NCBI GenBank assembly: GCA_044870295.1
Contig: JBIOYQ010000046.1
Coordinates: 1-19,181 of the forward strand
Reading direction: 5' to 3'
Source of the DNA: AC-52 sp044870295
GTDB taxonomy: Bacteria; Actinomycetota; UBA4738
DNA: 19,181 nt
This document shows, in pieces, positions 12,498 to 19,181 of the stretch. The translations under genes were made by a program, and so were the position numbers. The notes beneath the pieces were generated by a model. It did not search any database, was not told the origin of the DNA, and worked only from the letters and a program-made list of their open reading frames with translations. The stretch's first letter is position 1. The number at the start of each line of letters is the position of its first letter.

Positions 12498-14048
12498 GTG
12501 AGCGAACCCCGCCCCGTCCTGGTCGTCGACTTCGGAGCGCAGTACGCGCAGCTGATCGCCCGGCGGGTCCGGGAGTGCCACGTCTACTCCGAGATCGTCC
12601 CGTTCGACACGTCGCTCTCCGAACTGGAGGCCCGCAGGCCGGCCGGCCTCATCCTGTCCGGTGGGCCCGCGTCGGTGTACGAGGAGGGGGCGCCGGAGGT
12701 GCAACCGGGGCTGTTCGACCTCGGGGTCCCGGTGCTCGGCATCTGCTACGGGCAGCAGGCCATGGCGCGCGCCCTGGGCGGAACGGTCGAGCGGACCGGC
12801 GTACGGGAATACGGGCGGACGACCGTGGCCCTCGAAGCGCATCCGGGTGTCCTGTTGAGCGACCTCTCGCCCGAGGAGACCGTGTGGATGAGCCACTCGG
12901 ATACGGTTACGGGCGCTCCGCCCGGGTTCACGGTCACCGCGCGCTCCACGGCAACGCCGGTGGCGGCCATGGAGGCCCCGGACCGAGGCCTGTTCGGCGT
13001 CCAGTTCCACCCCGAGGTCGCGCACACGCCTCGCGGGATCGACGTGCTGAAGCGGTTCCTCTACGACGCGTGCGACCTGTTGCCGGAATGGACGCCAGCC
13101 AACGTGATCGAGCGGTCGGTCGAGCGGATCCGGCTGCAGGTCGGTGAAGAGCACGCCCTGTGCGCGCTGTCCGGCGGCGTGGACTCGGCGGTGGCCGCCT
13201 TGCTGGTCTACAAGGCCATCGGCAAGAACCTGACGTGCGTCTTCGTGGACACGGGCCTGTTGCGTTCCGGCGAGGCCGAGCAGGTGGTGCAGACCTTCGG
13301 CGAGCACTTCCACGTCCCGCTGGTGCACGTCGACCGGACGGACCTGTTCCTGTCGAAGCTGGCCGGCGTGATCGACCCCGAGCAGAAGCGTCGGATCATC
13401 GGCGAGCAGTTCATCCGGGTCTTCGAGGACGTCGCCAGCACCGACCCGGCCGCCCGGGAGGCGCGGTTCCTGGTGCAGGGAACCCTGTACCCGGACGTCA
13501 TCGAGAGCGGCTCGCGCACGGCCGCGCGGATCAAGAGCCATCACAACGTGGGTGGCCTGCCCGAGGACATGCGGTTCGAGCTGGTCGAGCCGCTCCGCGA
13601 CCTGTTCAAGGACGAGGTGCGAAGCGTCGGGCAGGAGCTGGGCCTGCCGGAGGAGATCGTGTGGCGCCAGCCGTTCCCCGGTCCGGGGCTCGCCGTGCGG
13701 ATCGTGGGCGAGGTGACGGCCGAACGGATCCGCGCCGTACGGGAGGCAGATCGGATCGTCCAGGAGGAGGTCCGCCGGGGCGGGCAGGGGGCCGGGTTGT
13801 GGCAGGTCTTCGCCGTGCTGCTGGGCAGCGTGCGGAGCGTGGGCGTGATGGGCGACGAACGGACCTATCAGAGCCCCGTGGTGATCCGGGCCGTCACCAG
13901 CGAGGACGCCATGACGGCCGATTGGGCCCGGCTGCCGTACGACGTGCTGGAACGGATCTCCTCGCGGATCGTCGCCGAGGTTCCAGGCGTGAACCGGGTC
14001 GCCTACGACGTGACGTCGAAGCCGCCGGCCACCATCGAGTGGGAGTGA
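12498..14048 (+). CDS. guaA: GMP synthase (glutamine-hydrolysing)
   Basis: Converts XMP, ATP and glutamine to GMP in the cytosol, the last step of guanine nucleotide synthesis. A 516-residue enzyme of standard length. The N-terminal class I glutamine amidotransferase has its triad: Cys83 in GICYGQQ, His171 and Glu173 in QFHPE. The ATP pyrophosphatase domain follows with the loop LSGGVDSAV (SGGVDS at 225-230). The dimerisation domain carries RQPFPGPGLAVRI and the conserved C-terminus YDVTSKPPATIEWE. Start GTG 12498 is set by the ribosome site just upstream. It forms an operon with guaB3. Its stop is separated by a single base from the stop of the convergent membrane-protein gene; a weak hairpin (CCGGCGA at 14071, TCGCCGG at 14090) inside that gene is the only candidate terminator. 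Confidence 0.98.
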   Translation: MSEPRPVLVVDFGAQYAQLIARRVRECHVYSEIVPFDTSLSELEARRPAGLILSGGPASVYEEGAPEVQPGLFDLGVPVLGICYGQQAMARALGGTVERTGVREYGRTTVALEAHPGVLLSDLSPEETVWMSHSDTVTGAPPGFTVTARSTATPVAAMEAPDRGLFGVQFHPEVAHTPRGIDVLKRFLYDACDLLPEWTPANVIERSVERIRLQVGEEHALCALSGGVDSAVAALLVYKAIGKNLTCVFVDTGLLRSGEAEQVVQTFGEHFHVPLVHVDRTDLFLSKLAGVIDPEQKRRIIGEQFIRVFEDVASTDPAAREARFLVQGTLYPDVIESGSRTAARIKSHHNVGGLPEDMRFELVEPLRDLFKDEVRSVGQELGLPEEIVWRQPFPGPGLAVRIVGEVTAERIRAVREADRIVQEEVRRGGQGAGLWQVFAVLLGSVRSVGVMGDERTYQSPVVIRAVTSEDAMTADWARLPYDVLERISSRIVAEVPGVNRVAYDVTSKPPATIEWE

Positions 14049-14049
14049 C

Positions 14050-14343
14050 CTAGCCCACCCTTCGAGGGCGCCGGCGACCGGCCATCCCCTCGCCGGACAT
14101 CGGCACGACGGGTGCGACGTCCGCACCTTCGCGCGAATCCATCCACCCGAGCTCCCTGAGGATGGCGTGCGCCACCTTCGCCACCTGCTCGTCGGTCGGC
14201 TGCTCGAAGGTGACACGGAACTCGCTGTCCGAGATCCGGGTGACGAGGAACGTCTGGCGGCGCTGGAGTCGCCTGACAGCGTACGCCCCGCAGAGCAACG
14301 CCGTGGTGGCGGCCACGGTGACGATCAGATCGGTGGTGATCAT
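14050..14343 (-). CDS. Small single-pass membrane protein, unknown function
   Basis: A 97-residue protein that I do not recognise. One hydrophobic segment (about 5-24, DLIVTVAATTALLCGAYAV) is followed by RRLQRRQ, so the rest should face the cytosol. The middle (FRVTFEQPTDEQVAKVAHAI) looks like a small folded beta-alpha unit; the end is Pro/Gly-rich and basic (GRRRPRRVG). The ATG at 14343 is preferred over the one at 14364 because GGAAGGGGG stands a few bases upstream. It converges on guaA with a one-base gap, and sits 81 bases downstream of the LAL regulator on the same strand, so it may be the last gene of that transcript. Confidence 0.65.
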   Translation of the reverse strand: MITTDLIVTVAATTALLCGAYAVRRLQRRQTFLVTRISDSEFRVTFEQPTDEQVAKVAHAILRELGWMDSREGADVAPVVPMSGEGMAGRRRPRRVG

Positions 14344-14424
14344 AGGGCCCCCTTCCCCCGTCATAGGACCATACGTGTGACGGCCCGCGAAGGAACGGGG
14401 GGTTTCCCTGGAATCTCGGCCGAC

Positions 14425-17232
14425 CTACGCCGGCTCGGGAGACCGTGCCGCCATGCGCGCGGCCAGCTCGGCCCGGGAGCGGACGCCCAGCTTCTGATAG
14501 ATGTTCGTGAGGTGGCCCTCGACCGACTTCGTGCTGAGGAACAGCGCGTCCGCCACTTCGCGGTTGCGACGGCCCGCCGCGACCAGCCGGGCGATCTGCT
14601 GCTCGGTCGCAGTCAGCTCGTCCGGGCCCGCGGTCCTGGTTCCCACCCGCGCCAGCTCTGAGGCGGTTCGGGCGGCCCACAGCTTGGCTCCGAGCCGGTC
14701 GAAGATCTCGGCCGCCCGCTCCAGGGATTCCCGCGCCGCGCGCTTCTGCTTGGCCCGTCGTTGGACCTCGCCCAGCAGCAGGAGCGATCGCGCCAGCTCG
14801 AACGGCTGCCCCAGTCGTTCCCCGAGTTGCACCGAGCGCCCCAGCGATTCCACGGCAGCGTCCAGCTCGCCCATCGCTCCGGCCACCAGGCCGCGGCAAC
14901 GAGCAGCCGCCACCACGGCCCACACCCGCCCCAGAAGCCTGCCTCCCTGCTCAAAGGCTTCGATGAGACGGTCGGCCCGTTCGGTGTCTCCCAGCGCGAC
15001 CAACGCCTCCACCTCGTCCGGGATCCACCGGACGATGCTCGGGTCCTGCAGCTGCAGGGTCGGCGCCACCTCGATGACCCGCTCCAGGAGTCGGTGGGCC
15101 TCGGCGGCGTTGCCCATGGACAGCTCCAGGAAGCCGAGCACCGACAGGACCTGGATCACCAGGACGGACGCACCGGTCTGCTCCGCCAGGGCCAGGGCCT
15201 GCTCCGCTCCATGGCGGGCTGCCTCGACATCGCCCCGATGCGCGTCGACCAGCGCCTTGGCGTAGAGGGCGGCGGCCCGGAGCGGCTCCTGGCCCGTCCG
15301 GGCGGCGGCCGAGGCGGCGTCGTCGGCGTGGTGGGCTGCCTGATCCCAGTTCCCCGCCCGCGTCTCCAACTCGCTCAGGTGGAAGAGCAGGAGGGGCAGC
15401 GCGCTCTCGTCGCCTCGATCCATCGACTGCTGGACCAGTTCCCGGAACCGCGACCGCGCGCTGTCCAGGTCGTCGGACCACTTCAGGACCAGGCCGAACG
15501 TCCGGCTGGGCCGGCGCTCGCCCCGGAACTCGGACCGCTCGTCCAGGTCCCTGGCCCGCTCCAGCAGGTCCAGCCCAACGTCCTCACCAAGCGCCGTGCC
15601 GGCCGCCGCCACGGCGGTGAGCGCCTCCGCCGCCGCCGCCTGGTCGCCGAGTCGTTCCGACAGTTCGAGCGCCGACCGGGCGTGGGCCAACGCCCGCGGA
15701 TAGTCGCCGTACATGAGGCCGGCCCACGCCAGGTCGCCGTGCGTCCTCGCCTCCAGGCGGTCGTCGCCCGAAGCCTCGCGGAGGGCCTCCTCGAACAGGT
15801 CGGCCGCCGAGCCGTAGCTGTCCTCGTGATACCGGATCAGACCGAGGCGACGAAGGACCTCCGCCCGGCGATGCCCGGGGCGCTCCGCCGCCACCAGCTG
15901 CTCGAGCAACTCGATGGCCCGGCGAGGGTCGCCGGCCTCGAACCGGCACTCGGCTTCGCCCTGGGTGCGCCGCCACCTGTCGTCATCGTGTTCCGCCGGG
16001 GTCAGGCGGCGAGCCTCCTCCCAGAGGTCGGCAGCCACGTCCGGCGCCCCCCTGGCCCTGGCGTGTCTCGCGGCCTCCTCCACGTCGGCCGCCACATCGG
16101 CGTCGGGCACGAACGTGGCCAGGGCGAGGTGCCTGGCTCGTTCCTCGGGATCCAGGGCCACCTCGGCCAAGCGGCGGTGCACGGCCTGGCGAGCCTGCAG
16201 CGGTGCTTCGGAATAGAGGATCGACGCGACCAGCGGATGGGAGAAGGCCAGCCGGCCCCCCGCCACCTCCAGCACACCGCGCTCCACGGCCGCCGCGATG
16301 TCGCGCTCGGCGCGTTCGCCGCTGCCCACCGCGGCGGCGATCGTGGCCACCGTGGGCTGGGCCGACGCCGCCGCAGCCAGCAAGGTCTCGACGGCGTCTG
16401 GGGGAACCGCGGCGAGCCGGTCCTGGACCAGGCCCTTCAGGGTGCCGGGGACGGCCACGGGGCGACCGCCCATCCCTCGACGATCCCGGCGAGCGTGGGC
16501 TTCGGCGATCTCCAGGGCGAACAGAGGGTTGCCGCCCGAGATGCGGTGGATGTCGACCAGGACCGAGGGAAGCGGCTGCCACGCGACCCGGGCTCGCAGC
16601 AGCTCGTCCAGGTGGCCTCGATCCAGCGGGCCCAGGCCGATCCGGGTCAGCCGATCACCGGGGACCAGCCGCTCCAGCCTGAGCGGGACGTGCTCGTCCT
16701 CCGGATGCAGGGCGGTGACCACCCCGACCGTCTCGGAGGACAACCGGCGAAGGGCGAACTGCAGGGCGCGGGTGGACGATGGGTCGAGCCACTGGGCGTC
16801 GTCGATCACCACCAGCACCGGCCCACTGCCGGCCACGGCACGCAGCACGCCCAGCACCGCGAGCGACACCGCCCGCTGCTCGATCCCGGACGCCGGCGCC
16901 TCGGCCCGCAGCAGCGCCACGTCCAGGGCGGTTCGCTGGGGGTCGGGGAGTCCGGCCAGTGCGTCCTCGCGGACGTCCTCGATCAGGTCGCCCAACACCG
17001 AGAAGGGCTGTCGCATCTCCGCCGGTCCGGGGGTCGACGCCAGGACCACGACGCCAGCCTCGCGGGCCCGCCTCGATGCCTCGTGGAGCAGGGTGGTCTT
17101 GCCCATCCCGGAGTCGGCTTCCAGGATCACGCCGGCCACACCGTCAGAGATGGACTCGACGAACCTGGCGAGCGCCTCCAGCTCGGGCTCGCGGCCCAGG
17201 CACGGGCTCACGGATTGCGGGCCGGCGGACAT
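14425..17232 (-). CDS. LuxR-family transcriptional regulator with STAND ATPase and TPR-like region (LAL type)
   Basis: A 935-residue large ATP-binding LuxR regulator. The N-terminal ATPase has a P-loop at 39-47 (ADSGMGKTT; the usual first Gly is Ala39) and Walker B VLVVIDDAQWLD (139-150). A winged-helix-like stretch and a long helical, TPR-like array (~340-865) follow; these normally sense a ligand or protein partner and control the ATPase. The C-terminal LuxR-type helix-turn-helix (871-930) is intact: LTATEQQIARLVAAG, then NREVADALFLSTKSVEGHL and IYQKLGVRSR. It lies in the cytosol and binds DNA; targets are unknown. Its ATG is ten bases after the stop of the upstream kinase gene, with only a weak GGAG touching the ATG, so it is probably translated by reinitiation from the kinase and works in the same pathway. 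It shares overall ATPase-TPR architecture with the cyclase protein at 4189-8682 but has a DNA-binding output. Confidence 0.93.
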   Translation of the reverse strand: MSAGPQSVSPCLGREPELEALARFVESISDGVAGVILEADSGMGKTTLLHEASRRAREAGVVVLASTPGPAEMRQPFSVLGDLIEDVREDALAGLPDPQRTALDVALLRAEAPASGIEQRAVSLAVLGVLRAVAGSGPVLVVIDDAQWLDPSSTRALQFALRRLSSETVGVVTALHPEDEHVPLRLERLVPGDRLTRIGLGPLDRGHLDELLRARVAWQPLPSVLVDIHRISGGNPLFALEIAEAHARRDRRGMGGRPVAVPGTLKGLVQDRLAAVPPDAVETLLAAAASAQPTVATIAAAVGSGERAERDIAAAVERGVLEVAGGRLAFSHPLVASILYSEAPLQARQAVHRRLAEVALDPEERARHLALATFVPDADVAADVEEAARHARARGAPDVAADLWEEARRLTPAEHDDDRWRRTQGEAECRFEAGDPRRAIELLEQLVAAERPGHRRAEVLRRLGLIRYHEDSYGSAADLFEEALREASGDDRLEARTHGDLAWAGLMYGDYPRALAHARSALELSERLGDQAAAAEALTAVAAAGTALGEDVGLDLLERARDLDERSEFRGERRPSRTFGLVLKWSDDLDSARSRFRELVQQSMDRGDESALPLLLFHLSELETRAGNWDQAAHHADDAASAAARTGQEPLRAAALYAKALVDAHRGDVEAARHGAEQALALAEQTGASVLVIQVLSVLGFLELSMGNAAEAHRLLERVIEVAPTLQLQDPSIVRWIPDEVEALVALGDTERADRLIEAFEQGGRLLGRVWAVVAAARCRGLVAGAMGELDAAVESLGRSVQLGERLGQPFELARSLLLLGEVQRRAKQKRAARESLERAAEIFDRLGAKLWAARTASELARVGTRTAGPDELTATEQQIARLVAAGRRNREVADALFLSTKSVEGHLTNIYQKLGVRSRAELAARMAARSPEPA

Positions 17233-17242
17233 CTCCGCGCCG

Positions 17243-19099
17243 CTAGGTGCCGGCGGGGTTCCGGACGAACACGATGAGGTCGCCCAACCAATTCGGGTTC
17301 TGGTCGGCGTCCTCCCTCGTTGTGGTGATGGCGTGCCGGCGGGTCCCGTCGGCGCTCATCACGTAGAGGTCGGTCGCGCCCACCTTTCCCCGGGCGTAGG
17401 CGATCTGCGATCCGTCCGGCGACCACGCCGGGTTGGCGTCGCGCGCGTTGGGATCGTTCGTCAGCCGGGTCTGATTCAATCCGTCGGCGTTCATGACGTA
17501 GACCTCGACGTTGCCGTCGCGCTGGCTGTCGAAGGCGATCCTCGTGCCGTCCGGAGACCAGGCGGGGTTCTCGTCGTCCCGCGTCGCGGTGGTCAGCTGG
17601 ATCACGTTCGACCCGTCGGTCGAGTTCATGACATAGATCTCGTCGTTTCCCGTTCGGTTGCTGGAGAAGGCGATCTTCGTCCCATCGGGCGACCACACGG
17701 GGCCCTCGTCGGCGGCGATGTCATCGGTCAGTTGGACCTTGCGCCCCGTCCCAAGGTCGACCACGTAGATGTTGCGGTTGCCGCTGTCGTCCTGGACGAA
17801 GGCCAGCTGCGTGCCGTCGGGCGACCACGCCGGAGAGGTCCGTTCCGGCCGCAGGCCCCCGGGCAGCGCCCTGACGTTTCGCCCGTCGGCGTCCATCAGG
17901 AAGATCTGCTTGAGCCCCGCGTTCCGCGTGCTGGTGAAGGCGATCGCGGTGCCGTCGGGCGACCACACGGGGCTGAGGTCGGCGGCCGACCCCGAGGTGA
18001 GCTGGCGGAGACCGGTCCCGTCCGACTTCAGCACGAAGATGTGGCCGCCCGGGATGCCGGCGGAGGCGGGCGTACCCGGGTTCCGGGTCAGCACCACGGC
18101 CACGGAGACCACCGCCACGGCGGCGACCAGGACCGCGGCGATCGGCCATCGCCACCGACGAAGCCTGCCCGCCCCGGCGGGTCCGCCGGGTCGAACTCCC
18201 GACGTTCGCTCCGGCCGGACCAGTGGCGCCGACCCATCGACCTCGGAGGGCATCCCCAGGGCGACGCGAAGGTCGTCGATCAGCCGTGCGCTGGTGGCGG
18301 GGCGATCCTCCATGTCCTTGGCCAGGCCGGCTTCGATCACGTCCTCGACGGCGGCCGGGAGCTCGGGCCGAAGCTTCCGGAGCCGGGGAGGCGACTCCTG
18401 GAGGTGGGCGTAGATGACGGCCAGCTCGTTGGCGCGCTCGAAGGGCGGTTGTCCCGCCAGGCACTGGTACATCACGCATGCCAGCGAGTAGACGTCGGTC
18501 CGCCCGTCCAGCGGCTTGCCCTCGATCTGCTCCGGCGCGACGAAGTCCACCGTTCCGGCGAAGCCACCCGGATCGGTGAGGCCGGACGGCGCAGCGAGCT
18601 GCTTGGTGAGGCCGAAGTCGGTGAGGTAGCAGTGCTCGTGGCCCTCGGGCCAGCCGGCCGTCTCGACCAGGATGTTCCCCGGTTTCACGTCCCGGTGGAC
18701 CAGGCCGTGGGCGTGGGCCGTGTCCAGGGCGCCGGCCACCTGCGCCAGCAGCGCCACCGTTCGGTAGGGGTCCAGCGGGCCCTCCGCGCGCAGCACGTGC
18801 GCCAGGTCCGTGCCGTCCACGAACCGCATCGCGATGAACAGCAGGTCGCCGAACTCGCCCGCGTCGTAGATCGGCACGATGTTCGGGTGATCGAGCGAGG
18901 CGGCCAGCTGGGATTCGCGCAGGAAACGCTGGCGGAAGGCCTCGTTCTCCGAGAGTGCCGGCGCCAGGATCTTCAGGGCGACCTTGCGGCGGAGGTGGCG
19001 GTGCTCGGCCAGGTACACGGAGCTCATCCCGCCCCGCCCGAGCAGGGACTCGATGTGGTAGCCGAGCAGTTCCGTGCCGACGTGGGTCTCGGTGCTCAT
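17243..19099 (-). CDS. Transmembrane Ser/Thr protein kinase with extracellular TolB/WD40-like beta-propeller
   Basis: A 618-residue receptor-type kinase of the PknB group. Kinase domain (~12-280): Gly loop GRGGMSSVY (21-29), ATP lysine Lys43 in VALK, Glu62, HRDVKPGN with catalytic Asp137, DFG (161-163), an activation loop with several Ser/Thr, and APEQ (188-191). A Pro/Gly/Arg-rich linker leads to one transmembrane helix (~319-337). The remaining ~280 residues should be outside and contain five WSPDG repeats (Trp at 379, 425, 469, 514 and 560) spaced 44-46 residues apart, and a degenerate sixth (WLGDL, 604), each followed by strands like IYVMNADG: a six-bladed TolB/PD40-like propeller rather than PASTA domains. 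The start is ATG 19099; in-frame ATGs at 19120 and 19147 are alternatives that add a few poorly conserved residues. It is the first gene of an operon with the LAL regulator, a plausible substrate or partner. Confidence 0.93.
   Translation of the reverse strand: MSTETHVGTELLGYHIESLLGRGGMSSVYLAEHRHLRRKVALKILAPALSENEAFRQRFLRESQLAASLDHPNIVPIYDAGEFGDLLFIAMRFVDGTDLAHVLRAEGPLDPYRTVALLAQVAGALDTAHAHGLVHRDVKPGNILVETAGWPEGHEHCYLTDFGLTKQLAAPSGLTDPGGFAGTVDFVAPEQIEGKPLDGRTDVYSLACVMYQCLAGQPPFERANELAVIYAHLQESPPRLRKLRPELPAAVEDVIEAGLAKDMEDRPATSARLIDDLRVALGMPSEVDGSAPLVRPERTSGVRPGGPAGAGRLRRWRWPIAAVLVAAVAVVSVAVVLTRNPGTPASAGIPGGHIFVLKSDGTGLRQLTSGSAADLSPVWSPDGTAIAFTSTRNAGLKQIFLMDADGRNVRALPGGLRPERTSPAWSPDGTQLAFVQDDSGNRNIYVVDLGTGRKVQLTDDIAADEGPVWSPDGTKIAFSSNRTGNDEIYVMNSTDGSNVIQLTTATRDDENPAWSPDGTRIAFDSQRDGNVEVYVMNADGLNQTRLTNDPNARDANPAWSPDGSQIAYARGKVGATDLYVMSADGTRRHAITTTREDADQNPNWLGDLIVFVRNPAGT
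17411..17975 (-). repeat. Five DNA-level repeats encoding the propeller WSPDG motif
   Basis: Copies near 17411, 17549, 17681, 17811 and 17951 share a core like GCCGTCGGGCGACCAC (plus strand), spaced ~130-140 bases apart. They encode the P-V/A-WSPDGT turn of each blade in the kinase's outside domain. This is protein-coding repetition, not a mobile or regulatory repeat. Confidence 0.8.
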
Positions 19100-19181
19100 G
19101 TGATCCCCAGCATCTTCCATCACCGGGCCCCCCACGTCATCACCCAACCGAGAACTGGGACGCCGGAGGCCCCGGCCTGGC

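Noticed and set aside
12393..14216. Minus-strand open frame (607 codons) opposite guaA
   Set aside because: Shadow of a certain housekeeping gene.
14761..17277. Plus-strand open frame (838 codons) opposite the LAL regulator
   Set aside because: Shadow frame; the minus strand has Walker motifs and a LuxR helix-turn-helix.
17411..17975. CRISPR-like or satellite repeat array
   Set aside because: The repeats are imperfect, in phase with codons, and encode the WSPDG turns of a propeller.
1..19181. Mobile element or recent transfer
   Set aside because: No transposase, integrase, tRNA-linked site or terminal repeats were found, and base composition looks uniform apart from short AT-rich promoter patches.

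Overview
The window looks like chromosomal DNA from a very GC-rich, probably actinobacterial (Actinomycetota-like) genome. The grounds are the strong GC bias with long antisense shadow ORFs, frequent GTG starts, a GroEL tail ending in His residues, a GuaB3-type IMP dehydrogenase paralogue beside guaA, and large ATPase/TPR signalling proteins. The lineage call is inference. I see no tRNA, rRNA, CRISPR array, transposase, integrase or phage gene.

Layout. (1) 1-347: the 3' end of groEL, closed by a strong hairpin terminator that faces (2) a large secreted subtilisin-like protease (428-3415, minus) with its own promoter near 3517-3545. (3) A small VOC/glyoxalase-fold protein (3665-4051, minus) with a terminator, divergent from (4) a 1497-residue signalling protein (4189-8682, plus): double zinc ribbon, class III nucleotide cyclase, STAND-type ATPase, TPR-like helical region, cyclic-nucleotide-binding domain, and a C-terminal module resembling a degenerate Nudix fold. 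(5) A four-helix membrane protein (8702-9103, minus). (6) A translationally coupled pair: an alkaline-phosphatase-superfamily phosphodiesterase (9189-10580) and APS kinase cysC (10577-11203), then a terminator. (7) guaB3 (11330-12487) and guaA (12498-14048), tightly coupled and on the plus strand. (8) A small single-helix membrane protein (14050-14343, minus) that meets guaA tail to tail. (9) A minus-strand signalling operon: a membrane Ser/Thr kinase with an extracellular six-repeat TolB/WD40-like propeller (17243-19099), followed 10 bases later by a 935-residue LuxR-family (LAL) ATPase regulator (14425-17232).

How the genes fit together. groEL, guaB3 and guaA are housekeeping genes; from memory these genes also lie in one general neighbourhood in mycobacteria. 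Between and after them sit accessory signalling genes. The two most notable units are the cyclase that carries its own cyclic-nucleotide sensor domain, a possible closed loop in one polypeptide with a plausible internal start that would release the sensor alone, and the kinase-propeller/LAL operon, which could link an outside signal to transcription. cysC makes PAPS and is stop-start coupled to a cytosolic phosphodiesterase of unknown substrate. All function calls come from reading motifs; no database search was run.
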